Assembly: GCA_001636495.1 (NCBI GenBank)
Contig: KV440964.1
Coordinates: forward strand, 1,504,666 to 1,568,665
Length of the DNA: 64,000 nucleotides
Source of the DNA: Sutcliffiella horikoshii
GTDB lineage: Bacteria > Bacillota > Bacilli > Bacillales > Bacillaceae_I
Direction of reading: 5' to 3'
The position numbers were made by a program, and so were the translations under genes. Numbering within the stretch: the stretch's first letter is position 1; each line of letters opens with the position of its first letter. Below are positions 1 to 8,517 of this stretch, piece by piece. The notes beneath the pieces were generated by a model. That model was not told the DNA's origin and did no database searches. It was given only the letters and a program-made list of their open reading frames with translations.

Positions 1-688
1 AATTATTGAATAAATCCGTCATTGCTTGAACGTATGGATTATAAAGCTCCAGGAGCCCATTTTTCTGGGAATCTGGAAGATCGGTTTCTGCCAATTGAAC
101 TTTGAAAGTTTCGGAACTTTTCATGAAATCCCGGTATCTGGCTTCCTGTTTGGTAGCAAGATATTGTTGCTCATAGAGTCTCAGGTTCATCAATGTGGTA
201 TTCAGTTCCTCGCGATTCGCTCCTCTTACATTGATCACAAGGTTTCTGACCGCACCGTTCATTTCTCCTTGAAGGCCGGTGAACTCGGAAAAACCTATTT
301 CCTTATACAACTCTTCAAGTGGAATAAATTCATTCATATAGTTGGATGCTGCTGTTTCTATTTGAGAAAAACGGCTTGCAATTTCTTCATACTCAGCGAA
401 CTGCTTTTGCATATCAGCTGACTCTTTTTGAATGTTCTCAAGGTTTGCCTTTATGATAGTAGACGTTTCATCACTCGGAATTCGTAAAAATTCTTGTTCA
501 TTTTTACGAGTGTCAGAGAAAGCGAATTTTATTTCTTTACTCCCGTTTACTGCTTCAAATAAAGCGGCTTCTTGCTCTTTTGCAGTGGATTGCGTAAAGT
601 AGAAAAAGAAATTGAATAATAAAACAATGATGAGTCCTGTAATGGCTGCCAATAAAATAAATCTTACTCTACCTCTTATTGTTTTCAT
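1..688 (-). CDS. Methyl-accepting chemotaxis protein, N-terminal part (runs off left edge)
   Basis: The gene reads leftward from an ATG at 688 behind a GGGGGG ribosome site, and about 229 codons are visible with no stop, so the C-terminus lies outside the window. The start MKTIRGRVRF is followed by one hydrophobic helix (about residues 8-31) and then a helix-rich, Gln/Glu/Leu-rich extracellular region. The stretch LRLYEQQYLATK resembles the helical bimodular (HBM) sensor of chemoreceptors, where an R-Y-E motif is common. A HAMP and signalling domain would be expected further left. The family call rests on the topology and this motif alone; a sensor kinase or diguanylate cyclase with the same sensor is possible. 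Confidence 0.6.
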   Translation of the reverse strand, partial: MKTIRGRVRFILLAAITGLIIVLLFNFFFYFTQSTAKEQEAALFEAVNGSKEIKFAFSDTRKNEQEFLRIPSDETSTIIKANLENIQKESADMQKQFAEYEEIASRFSQIETAASNYMNEFIPLEELYKEIGFSEFTGLQGEMNGAVRNLVINVRGANREELNTTLMNLRLYEQQYLATKQEARYRDFMKSSETFKVQLAETDLPDSQKNGLLELYNPYVQAMTDLFNN

Positions 689-796
689 GTTACCCCCCTA
701 AAACATAAAATACTATTAAAGCTAAAATATCTACTAGTATATATCGGCAGTTATTCGTTATTATTAATGTAAATCAGACAGGAAATATAAATAGGA

Positions 797-1822
797 ATGA
801 GTGAGGGTATGAAAGCTTTTCTACATAAAAAGGGCGTAACGCTTTCGCCGAGGGTGTACTTGATTGACGGTTTGAGCTATATGGCTCTTGGTCTATTCTC
901 TTCCTTGATCATCGGATTGATTATTAAAACAGTCGGGGATCAGCTGGGATGGACTTTCTTTACAGATATGGGTGTATTGGCAATGGGGTTGATGGGCCCA
1001 GCGATAGGTGCAGCGGTAGCATATGGTCTGAAGGCTCCACCATTGGTTCTATTTGCAACCGTCATAGCCGGGGCGGCCGGAGCACAGTTAGGGGGACCTG
1101 CAGGAAGCTTTGTTGCAGCGTTACTTGCAACGGAAGTGGGGAAGCTGGTTTCAAAAGAAACAAAAGTAGATATTCTTGTTACTCCTTTTGTGACCATTCT
1201 AATAGGGTTTCTTGTTGCAACATTTATAGGGCCACCAATCAATGCAGGAATGAACTCATTAGGCTCCCTGATCATGTGGGCTACCGATCAACAGCCAATT
1301 GTGATGGGAATGCTGGTTGCGGTGTTGATGGGCTGGGCACTGACAGCACCGATATCCAGTGCCGCAATTGCGATGATGCTGGGATTGGAAGGGATTGCTG
1401 CGGGGGCTGCCACAATCGGCTGTGCAGCCCAGATGGTAGGATTTGCAGTGAGCAGCTACCGGGAAAATAAAATGTCTGGGTTATTGGCTTTGGGTATAGG
1501 AACTTCCATGCTCCAAGTGCCCAATGTTATCAAAAATCCGATGATCATCATACCGCCAACGGTTGCTGGAGTCATATTTGCTCCTTTGGGAACAACGATT
1601 TTTCAAATGACAAATGTGAAAGAAGGGGCCGGGATGGGTACGAGCGGGTTAGTGGGTCAGATTATGACGTTTGCAGCAATGGGCTTTTCTGTATCTGTTT
1701 TATTAAAAGTCTTGTTGCTTCACATTGTTGGCCCGGCTGTGGTAAGTTTAGCAATATCAGAATGGATGAGAAAGAAAGCCTTCATTAAAGAAGGAGATAT
1801 GAAAATCAATATTGGAGGGTAA
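797..1822 (+). CDS. PTS-type IIC-like membrane permease (PTS_EIIC_2 family)
   Basis: This 341-residue protein is almost wholly hydrophobic, with about nine or ten membrane segments rich in Gly and Ala and a conserved-looking [10 protein letters not shown] loop. It matches my memory of the PTS_EIIC_2 (IIC type 13) family of Bacillales, standalone IIC-like permeases with no IIA/IIB partner. No IIA or IIB gene is adjacent, so the substrate and any phosphotransfer role are unknown. The ATG at 797 is used; an in-frame ATG at 809 is close behind a GAGGG run and cannot be excluded. The stop lies 2 bases before ytpP, so the two are probably cotranscribed. Confidence 0.75.
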   Translation: MSEGMKAFLHKKGVTLSPRVYLIDGLSYMALGLFSSLIIGLIIKTVGDQLGWTFFTDMGVLAMGLMGPAIGAAVAYGLKAPPLVLFATVIAGAAGAQLGGPAGSFVAALLATEVGKLVSKETKVDILVTPFVTILIGFLVATFIGPPINAGMNSLGSLIMWATDQQPIVMGMLVAVLMGWALTAPISSAAIAMMLGLEGIAAGAATIGCAAQMVGFAVSSYRENKMSGLLALGIGTSMLQVPNVIKNPMIIIPPTVAGVIFAPLGTTIFQMTNVKEGAGMGTSGLVGQIMTFAAMGFSVSVLLKVLLLHIVGPAVVSLAISEWMRKKAFIKEGDMKINIGG

Positions 1823-1824
1823 AA

Positions 1825-2139
1825 ATGATGGAAAAACTACAATCCTTGGAGCAATTCAACCAATTGAAAAAAGAAACGAATGTTGTATTCATGTTTTCAG
1901 CGGACTGGTGTCCAGACTGCCGTGTCATCGAGCCGGTATTGCCTGAGATAATGGAAAAGTTTAATGAGTATACGTTTATTTACGTGGACAGAGACGAGTT
2001 CATCGATCTATGTGCCGAGCTGAGTGTATTCGGAATTCCAAGCTTCGTCGCTTTCAAGAATGGGGAAGAAGCAGGTCGTTTTGTCAGCAAGGACCGCAAA
2101 ACGCAGGAAGAGATTGAGCAGTTTGTAGCCTCTTTGTAA
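1825..2139 (+). CDS. ytpP: Thioredoxin-like protein YtpP
   Basis: A 104-residue cytoplasmic thioredoxin-fold protein with no signal peptide. The redox motif is WCPDC (Cys29, Cys32), instead of WCGPC, and the cis-Pro loop is GIPSF. The length and the motif fit YtpP of Bacillus, a thioredoxin-like protein whose client is not well defined. GGAGG at 1814-1818 serves the ATG at 1825 or the next codon, ATG 1828. It follows the permease gene by two bases and ends before a strong terminator. In B. subtilis ytpP directly precedes ytpQ; here a protease gene and about 5.4 kb separate them. Confidence 0.88.
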   Translation: MMEKLQSLEQFNQLKKETNVVFMFSADWCPDCRVIEPVLPEIMEKFNEYTFIYVDRDEFIDLCAELSVFGIPSFVAFKNGEEAGRFVSKDRKTQEEIEQFVASL

Positions 2140-2156
2140 AATAAGTTTTGTACATG

Positions 2157-2188
2157 ATGCAAGCGGGGAAGTGGCTTGCATCTTTTTT
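2157..2188 (+). terminator. Rho-independent terminator after ytpP
   Basis: Arms ATGCAAGC and GCTTGCAT form a perfect 8-bp stem followed by six T. Confidence 0.85.
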
Positions 2189-2211
2189 AAAGAAAGAAAG
2201 TATATAATTCT

Positions 2212-2337
2212 GTTGATTTCCGTTCCAGGCGCTTCGCTTTCCGCGGGCGGTCCGGAAGCCTCCTCAGGCTACGCCTTGTGGGGTCTTCCCTGTCCCTTCC
2301 TCCCGCAGGAGTCTGCGCGCCTTCCACTCCAATCAAC
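2212..2337 (+). repeat. Structured intergenic repeat, copy 1
   Basis: About 126 bp bounded by GTTGATT and AATCAAC, GC-richer than its surroundings, with internal complementary blocks such as CTTCGCTTTCCGCGGGC and GGAGTCTGCGCGCC. Related copies lie at 13840 (partial), 21645 (inverted), 23479, 32892 and 35599 (inverted, composite). Reading frames through it are not conserved between copies, so it is non-coding. Confidence 0.85.
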
Positions 2338-2471
2338 AGGGTGGTTTCATTCATCAATGGTTAATTATTTGCGGAAAGGAACAGCGGCGGTTAGCTAAAC
2401 AATTAATGATTTTTAGCTTGAAAAAAATCGGGCGGTTTTTCCCGGTTTATTTTAATCTTAAAATTTCAAAA

Positions 2472-2500
2472 GACCCCCTCTCGTCCGAGAGGGGGTCCGC
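2472..2500 (-). terminator. Terminator of the bacillopeptidase F-like gene
   Basis: A perfect stem GACCCCCTCTCG / CGAGAGGGGGTC with a 2-3 base loop, followed on the minus strand by TTTT. It lies 14 bases past the stop codon at 2514. Confidence 0.85.
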
Positions 2501-2513
2501 TCATTCTAACCTA

Positions 2514-5500
2514 TTAGTTATTCTTTTTTCCAGGTTTCTCTGGCTTTGCAGGTTTATCAGGCTTCCCAGGTTTCCCAGATCCACCATCAACCGGCTCGTT
2601 AATGTACAGTTTACCTTCTGCGATCGCACGTGTCACATTACCGAAGTCATCTGAAACTTTAACTTCGATTTCCGCTCCACTTGCTACAACGCTTGAAGTA
2701 GCTGTCCAATAACCTACATAGTAACCAGGAGATTGTTCCATCAATGGAAGTTCGACTGCATTGCTTATGTCGTTACCTTCCATCATTGTCGCAGCATTTG
2801 TTAAAGGCATACGGATAGAGAATGTTGCACGTAATCCTGGTTCACTGTTAAATTCAATCTTCACAGATTCGCCAGCTCTTAAGTGCTTGTCTTCCGTTGG
2901 CTTCAGGTTGGTAATTTCAGGTGCATCGTAGTTCGCAAAGACTTTAACGTCTTGTCTTGTACGATTTCCTGCCAAGTCCTGAGCGACAACACGGATGTTG
3001 TTTTCACCATTCTCAAGCATTACTCTGTGAGAGTAAGTTCCATCTGTCACAGTTGCATTCTGACCGTTAACTTTTACAAAATCCAGGTTCTCATCCGCCA
3101 CAGTACCTGTTACAGTAACTGTTTCCCGGTTTGTTTTGGAACCATTTTCAGGACTTGTAATAGCAAGTTCAGGAGCTGTCTGATCAAGAATGACTGTTAC
3201 AGGAGCAGATTCCTCCGTCTCGCCTGTTTCTGTAGAGGACTTAGCAGTTAACACATTATCCCCTTCAGTCAAAGTAACATCAACAGCAAACGTTCCATCT
3301 TCCGTCGCCGTTGTAGTTGCCACTTCTTCCCCGTTGTTCAATATATGAACAGTTGTTGTAGGGGAAGCATTACCTTCTACTGTTACCGATTCTTCATTTG
3401 TGAAGGAACCATCAGCAGGAGAAGTGATCGTTGGTGCTGTCACTTCAAAGTTTACTAACGCGCGGATCATGTAGTTTCCTTCTGCTTCAGGAGCAGGAGC
3501 CCAAGCGCCACCTACATACTGCCAGCTGCGGCCAGCATTTGGTCCATCTTCATCTGTACCTAGTCCAGGAGCATTCGGATTCGGTTGAGACTGAATGTAA
3601 ACCATGTAGAAGTCTTGTTCTACAATGATTCCATGTTCTGCTAAGTCAACTGTTGTCCACTCGCCAGTACGTAGTGCCGTACCGTCAAATGGTCCAGCAA
3701 GCTTGGATCCAGGAGCTCCACCAGCGCCACTAGCATCCCAAACCTCTACTTTGAAGTCGGTGCCACCAGGAGTTGGCCAAGTTGTATCCCAGAATCGGAA
3801 TAATCCACCAGTAACAAGCGCACTGTTTTGACCTTCAGGCAGAGACATTTTTACAGCCCAGCCATTTCCTGCATCATAGAATGCACGGGCATTCTCAGCA
3901 GTACCATCGTCATAGCCGATCTCACCAGGGTATCCGATGAATGGGCGTAATTCTACATCAAGGTTAGTCGTTTCATCACCTTCAATTGATACTTCCACCG
4001 TTTCACTGTAGTAGGAAGGGGCCATAACACGTAATGTGTAGTCGCCTTCTAATGCAGTGATGGAATAGTTTCCGTTTTCATCTGTTGTTACAGGTGCAAC
4101 GGCTGCATCTTCAAGAAGCATTAATGTAGCATTGGAGATAGGCTCCCCAGTGACACTATTTGTCACAGTACCACTAACAGTACCAGTTGCCATTTCTTCT
4201 AATACGAAGTTAGCAATTGCTTCTCCGTCTGGAGCAATATCCACTGTTTGTTGAGCTGGATGGTATCCATATGCTTCAGCTTGTACAGTGAATGTACCTG
4301 CTGCGTGTAACAACTCGTATTGCCCGTTAGCAGGATTTGTGTTAACAGAACGGTTCGTTTCCAATACAGTTACTTGAGCATGTAAAGGAAGTACCGCAGG
4401 GTTAACATCCTCTTTGACAGCTTCTTCTTTTACAGGAGTAGCTACCGGATGAATCTTATCTGGATTTACTTTCTCCTCTTTTGCTTCTACTTTATCTTCT
4501 TTTGTTACCTCTAATTGAGTGGAAGCTGCTGCTGCATTGGATTCAGCAGATAAGGCTACATCATCGATATACCAGCCTGTACGAACAACGCTAGAGTCTG
4601 TTGTTACGTTAAAGCCGATATAAATTCGTTGACCAGCATACTCAGAAAGATCTACTTCTCTAGCAGTCCAGCTTTCGCTGATACCGTCAAAACGTAGAAG
4701 CTGAGTCCAGTTCTCTTGGTCTGTTGAAACGAATACATGACCAAAATCATAACGTGTTTCAAGGTTGAACCAGTTCATGAACTGAAGGTATGCGCCACTA
4801 TCTTCAGGCAAATCGATAGGAGGCATCACAAGTGTCATGTTCGCGCTGTTGCCATAGGTACCGGAAAGGTTAGTTCCATACACTTTCTCGCCAGAGTTGG
4901 CTGCAGTAGGTCCTGCTGTCGGAACACCCCACTCCCATGAGTTAACAGCTCCGAAAGAGTACCATCCTATTGGATCAGATTCGAAATCAGTGGAGTAGCC
5001 AACCGTGATACCAGGCTGCACACTCACTTCATACGTATCAGATGTTACTTCATTGCCACCAAAATCGACAATATGCCAACTATAAGATACGGAAGGTTCA
5101 GCAATGTCATCACCAGGGATGGAAGCTGTATACGTAGCATCATTATAAGAACCAGAAGCACGCTCAGCGGCAATGCTCACCATTTCGCCTGCAGCATTTT
5201 CATATTGCAATGTTACAGAAGAAATACTCACATTATCCTGAACATGAATGCTTAAAGGCAGGTTCATGCCAGCATATGTTTCAGCAGGAGCAGTATGTTC
5301 AAAAGTAGGAGCTTCGTCATCCTCTCCATCTTTCGCTACTTGACCTTTTACTTTTCCTAGACCGGAAATGATGGAAGACACTGCATCAAATGCATTGACG
5401 ATTCCATGTCCAAATCCGTTGTTAGGAGATTCAGGGAAAGTAGAACTTGTTCTTGCCGTTGCAGTAGTCATCAAAATTTCCTCGATGTCTGCAACAGTCA

Positions 5501-6923
5501 GGTTAGAGTTAACCTGTTTAAGTAACGCAACCACACCAGCAACGTGCGGGCTTGCCATGGAAGTTCCGCTAGCTGCTCCATAGCTGCTGCCAGGGAAGGA
5601 AGAACGAATTCCCACTCCAGGTGCAGATACTTCAGGCTTGATTTCTCCATAAGGAGATGGACCTTGTAAAGAGAAGCTTGCAAGGTTCATGTTTACATCA
5701 GTTGCACCAGTTGCAAAAGATTCCGGGTAGTTACCAGGAGTAGAAACAGATCCAGGTCCACCAGGGTTTCCAGCTCTTGTATTACCTGCAGCAAAAGCAG
5801 GGAAGATATCAGCTGCTACCCATGCTTGTACCATTGGGCGATACCATTCATTTAATCCAGGTCCGCCACCCCAAGAGTTGTTAACAACGTCAGGAGCCAT
5901 TGCAGGGTTTGGAACACCATTTGCATCTTTAGGTGCTAAAATCCATTCACCAGCAGCAAGAAGGGCAACGTCCGTACCACCAGAAGGGGTAAATGCTTTA
6001 ACGCCGATCCATTTTGCTCCAGGAGCAACCCCAACTTGGTTGGAACCGTTCGGCTCAGCACCGACCATCGTACCGGTTACGTGCGTTCCGTGTCCGTCAT
6101 CATCATAAGGAGTGGATTGGTTTGCCGGCGTGGAATCAAACCAGTTATATACATGGCTTGCGTTTCCAGTCGCAGCATTGTATCCACGATATTTTTCTTT
6201 TAAGGCTGGGTGATCCCATTGAACACCTGTGTCAATGCTTGCTACAACAGTCCCTTGACCGTCGACACCCATTTCCCATGCTTGAGGAGCACCGATTTGG
6301 GCAACGCCCCATTCAATGTTCTCAAGTCCTGCAGCAGGCTTTTCTTCCACTGCAATTTCAGTTGTAGCAGCTGCTTCTGCCGCTGGGTCCAACTGGCGTA
6401 CTTCGTTTGGTAGAAGCTTTTCGATTTCTGGGAATCTAGCAAGCTCTTCCATTACTTCTTTTGTCGCAGTAACGGCCATACCGTTTACTACATAGAAGGA
6501 TTGGATGTCCTTTGCTCTTCCGTCTGCTACCGCTTTTTCAAGATACTTTTTTACATTTGCTTGGGTTTCAATAGATGTTGCTCTTAACTCAGAGACAACA
6601 GCATTACGTTTCATCAGTTTTTCTTGACCAGCAGATGCTTTTTGAAGCTTTGCTGCTTTCATTGCATTTTCAGCAACTGCCAATGTATCCACTTGCTCCT
6701 TGAATTTGATAAGGAATGTAACTTTCTCCCCATCTTTAGAAAACTGAGTGGACAATCGATCTGGAATTTTACTTGCCATCACTTCTTTTGATTCGCCTAA
6801 AGAAACGGAAGCTTTATTCCCTTGTGCAGAAGCTGTACCAGGGATAAAACTTGGTGCGATCAGTAATAAACACATAATGATACTGAATAGTCTAGCTAAA
6901 TTACGTTTTTTCTTCCTGCTCAT
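2514..6923 (-). CDS. bpr: Secreted multidomain subtilase, bacillopeptidase F type
   Basis: A 1469-residue secreted serine protease of peptidase family S8. A signal peptide (about 1-33, ending ASAQ) is followed by an I9-type propeptide (about 55-180). The catalytic triad is Asp231 (SIDTG), His278 (DGHGTHV) and Ser455 (GTSMASPH), with oxyanion Asn near 349. Downstream come a MAM/immune-inhibitor-A-like jelly roll (about 640-800), two carboxypeptidase-regulatory-like beta domains (about 860-1030), Ig-like modules (about 1180-1420) and a Lys/Pro-rich tail (KPGKPDKPAKPEK). Length and order resemble bacillopeptidase F of B. subtilis (about 1430 residues). It is monocistronic, has its own terminator, and sits between ytpP and ytpQ on the opposite strand, which suggests insertion into an ancestral ytp cluster. 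Confidence 0.9.
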   Translation of the reverse strand: MSRKKKRNLARLFSIIMCLLLIAPSFIPGTASAQGNKASVSLGESKEVMASKIPDRLSTQFSKDGEKVTFLIKFKEQVDTLAVAENAMKAAKLQKASAGQEKLMKRNAVVSELRATSIETQANVKKYLEKAVADGRAKDIQSFYVVNGMAVTATKEVMEELARFPEIEKLLPNEVRQLDPAAEAAATTEIAVEEKPAAGLENIEWGVAQIGAPQAWEMGVDGQGTVVASIDTGVQWDHPALKEKYRGYNAATGNASHVYNWFDSTPANQSTPYDDDGHGTHVTGTMVGAEPNGSNQVGVAPGAKWIGVKAFTPSGGTDVALLAAGEWILAPKDANGVPNPAMAPDVVNNSWGGGPGLNEWYRPMVQAWVAADIFPAFAAGNTRAGNPGGPGSVSTPGNYPESFATGATDVNMNLASFSLQGPSPYGEIKPEVSAPGVGIRSSFPGSSYGAASGTSMASPHVAGVVALLKQVNSNLTVADIEEILMTTATARTSSTFPESPNNGFGHGIVNAFDAVSSIISGLGKVKGQVAKDGEDDEAPTFEHTAPAETYAGMNLPLSIHVQDNVSISSVTLQYENAAGEMVSIAAERASGSYNDATYTASIPGDDIAEPSVSYSWHIVDFGGNEVTSDTYEVSVQPGITVGYSTDFESDPIGWYSFGAVNSWEWGVPTAGPTAANSGEKVYGTNLSGTYGNSANMTLVMPPIDLPEDSGAYLQFMNWFNLETRYDFGHVFVSTDQENWTQLLRFDGISESWTAREVDLSEYAGQRIYIGFNVTTDSSVVRTGWYIDDVALSAESNAAAASTQLEVTKEDKVEAKEEKVNPDKIHPVATPVKEEAVKEDVNPAVLPLHAQVTVLETNRSVNTNPANGQYELLHAAGTFTVQAEAYGYHPAQQTVDIAPDGEAIANFVLEEMATGTVSGTVTNSVTGEPISNATLMLLEDAAVAPVTTDENGNYSITALEGDYTLRVMAPSYYSETVEVSIEGDETTNLDVELRPFIGYPGEIGYDDGTAENARAFYDAGNGWAVKMSLPEGQNSALVTGGLFRFWDTTWPTPGGTDFKVEVWDASGAGGAPGSKLAGPFDGTALRTGEWTTVDLAEHGIIVEQDFYMVYIQSQPNPNAPGLGTDEDGPNAGRSWQYVGGAWAPAPEAEGNYMIRALVNFEVTAPTITSPADGSFTNEESVTVEGNASPTTTVHILNNGEEVATTTATEDGTFAVDVTLTEGDNVLTAKSSTETGETEESAPVTVILDQTAPELAITSPENGSKTNRETVTVTGTVADENLDFVKVNGQNATVTDGTYSHRVMLENGENNIRVVAQDLAGNRTRQDVKVFANYDAPEITNLKPTEDKHLRAGESVKIEFNSEPGLRATFSIRMPLTNAATMMEGNDISNAVELPLMEQSPGYYVGYWTATSSVVASGAEIEVKVSDDFGNVTRAIAEGKLYINEPVDGGSGKPGKPDKPAKPEKPGKKNN

Positions 6924-7590
6924 TCAACATCCCCCTTTAAAATTAAATACAAAAAACCGATGAAACTTCCCCCCTTTTTCACAAAAATGATCTCCACCTA
7001 ACATTGCTGTCCGGCAGATTCTTGCATTATGTAGGAGTATCTCGGTGACAATTAAAGATTAATAAAGTGTGTAGAAGAATGGTGTCGAAAAAGAAAGAAA
7101 ACTATCAGAATATTCTAAAAATAGCCCTTAAGTTTGAGGCACGCTTTTTAAGTTGGGGAATTGGTAGAGGTTGGATAAAAAGTGGTAATTGGAAGAATAA
7201 ATGTAAAATAATTCTTGTGCGGTAGGGGATTTTGCATCATTTGTTCTATTTAACTCTTGGAAGATTGAGTATGGGAATAATAGCCTATTTTAAAATAGGT
7301 GGTTGAATTTTCTATAAAAACAAGAAAAATTAACTAGTGTTCGTATTCCTATAAGAATAAAGGAAACCTATATAAGTATTAAGGTATAGTTGTTTCAGAT
7401 GGAAAGAGGGTATATTGTAGGGTGGGAATGGTGTTATAAGGATAAAAAGACTATTAAGGTGGTGATGTGCAAACAGTTTGGCACCTAATAGTACTCCTAC
7501 TATCAAAACAGTGTTCGACAAATTACAATATCAATCTGTTTTGTTGTACAATAAAGGTTGACCTAAAATGAGAGAAAGGATTTGTTCCTC
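6924..7590. other. Gene-free AT-rich spacer between two outward-reading genes
   Basis: A 667-bp region between the divergent bpr and ytpQ genes. It should contain both promoters. I see no conserved protein, tRNA or strong hairpin. A minus-strand open frame at 7330-7521 has no ribosome site and low-complexity content. Confidence 0.6.
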
Positions 7591-8403
7591 ATGGAAAAAA
7601 TGACGATATTAAAAATCAGACGCCTATTAGAAGAGAAGTTGGCCCACCCCAATTGGGTATTTACATATGATAGAGAAAAAGAATCCTTACGGGTAGAGGA
7701 TAAGGAAACAAAAAAGGGGATCAACATAGCCCTCCAAGGAGTGCTTTCAAAATATGAACAATCTAATGATCTTCAGGCTATAGAAGAATATGTGTACTAT
7801 GTGAGAGAAGCGCTCACAAGTATGAAAATACCGATTCAGTTGAATGGGGCAGAACGCCATATCTATCCTGTCATCCGCTCCACTTCGTTTCCTACATCAA
7901 GTAATGACGTGCCTCTGGTGTATGACGACCATACAGCGGAAACAAGAATATACTATGCAGTAGACTTGGGGAAATCCTATAAAATAATAGATGAAAATCT
8001 CCTGCAAAGAGAAAACCTATCTAAGAACACCATTAAAGAAATGGCCATGTTCAATGTCCGATCATTGCCTACAAGTATGAAGGAAGATATCGTAGCGGGG
8101 AACACCTTTTATTTTGTACGTTCCAATGATGGTTACGATGCAAGCAGAATCCTTAATGATTCATTCTTGGATTCCTTTAAAACGAAGGTGACAGGTACAA
8201 TGACAGTGGCAGTTCCACATCAAGATGTCCTAATCTTGGCGGACATCCAGAACGAGGTGGGATACGATATACTTGCCGAGTTGACAATGAGTTTCTTTGT
8301 TAATGGGAAAATTCCTATCACCGCGTTATCCTTTTTATATGAAGAAGGGGAACTAGAACCTATATTCATTTTAGGAAAAGATAATAAGAAAAATAAAAAG
8401 TAA
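7591..8403 (+). CDS. ytpQ: DUF1444 family protein YtpQ
   Basis: A 270-residue soluble protein of the DUF1444 family. Diagnostic stretches are YPVIRSTSFPTSS, YDDHTAETRIYYAVDLG, NDGYDASRIL, VPHQDVLILADI and ITALSFLYEEG, which closely recall B. subtilis YtpQ. Function is unknown; it is widely conserved next to sftA in Bacillaceae. The start chosen is ATG 7591, about 10 bases after AGAAAGGA; an in-frame TTG at 7582 is too near that site. The usual downstream neighbour ytpR (tRNA-binding-domain protein) is missing here. Confidence 0.9.
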   Translation: MEKMTILKIRRLLEEKLAHPNWVFTYDREKESLRVEDKETKKGINIALQGVLSKYEQSNDLQAIEEYVYYVREALTSMKIPIQLNGAERHIYPVIRSTSFPTSSNDVPLVYDDHTAETRIYYAVDLGKSYKIIDENLLQRENLSKNTIKEMAMFNVRSLPTSMKEDIVAGNTFYFVRSNDGYDASRILNDSFLDSFKTKVTGTMTVAVPHQDVLILADIQNEVGYDILAELTMSFFVNGKIPITALSFLYEEGELEPIFILGKDNKKNKK

Positions 8404-8517
8404 TAGGATTGGACTGGTAGAAAAATACGCTGAGGTTGCGAAGATTATAGACAAGAAAGTACTTATAAGGATGGATAAGTGTACGGTATACAATACGTAA
8501 GAAAGAGTGTGATAGAT

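Noticed and set aside
949-1470. Cys-rich 173-codon frame inside the permease gene
   Set aside because: Shadow of a strongly supported membrane protein; composition (Cys/Gly/Ser) is typical of an out-of-frame reading.
2171-2398. 75-codon open frame after ytpP
   Set aside because: It runs through the structured intergenic repeat, and other copies of the element do not keep a frame.
7330-7521. Minus-strand 63-codon frame between bpr and ytpQ
   Set aside because: No ribosome site, low-complexity hydrophobic content, no similarity I recognise.
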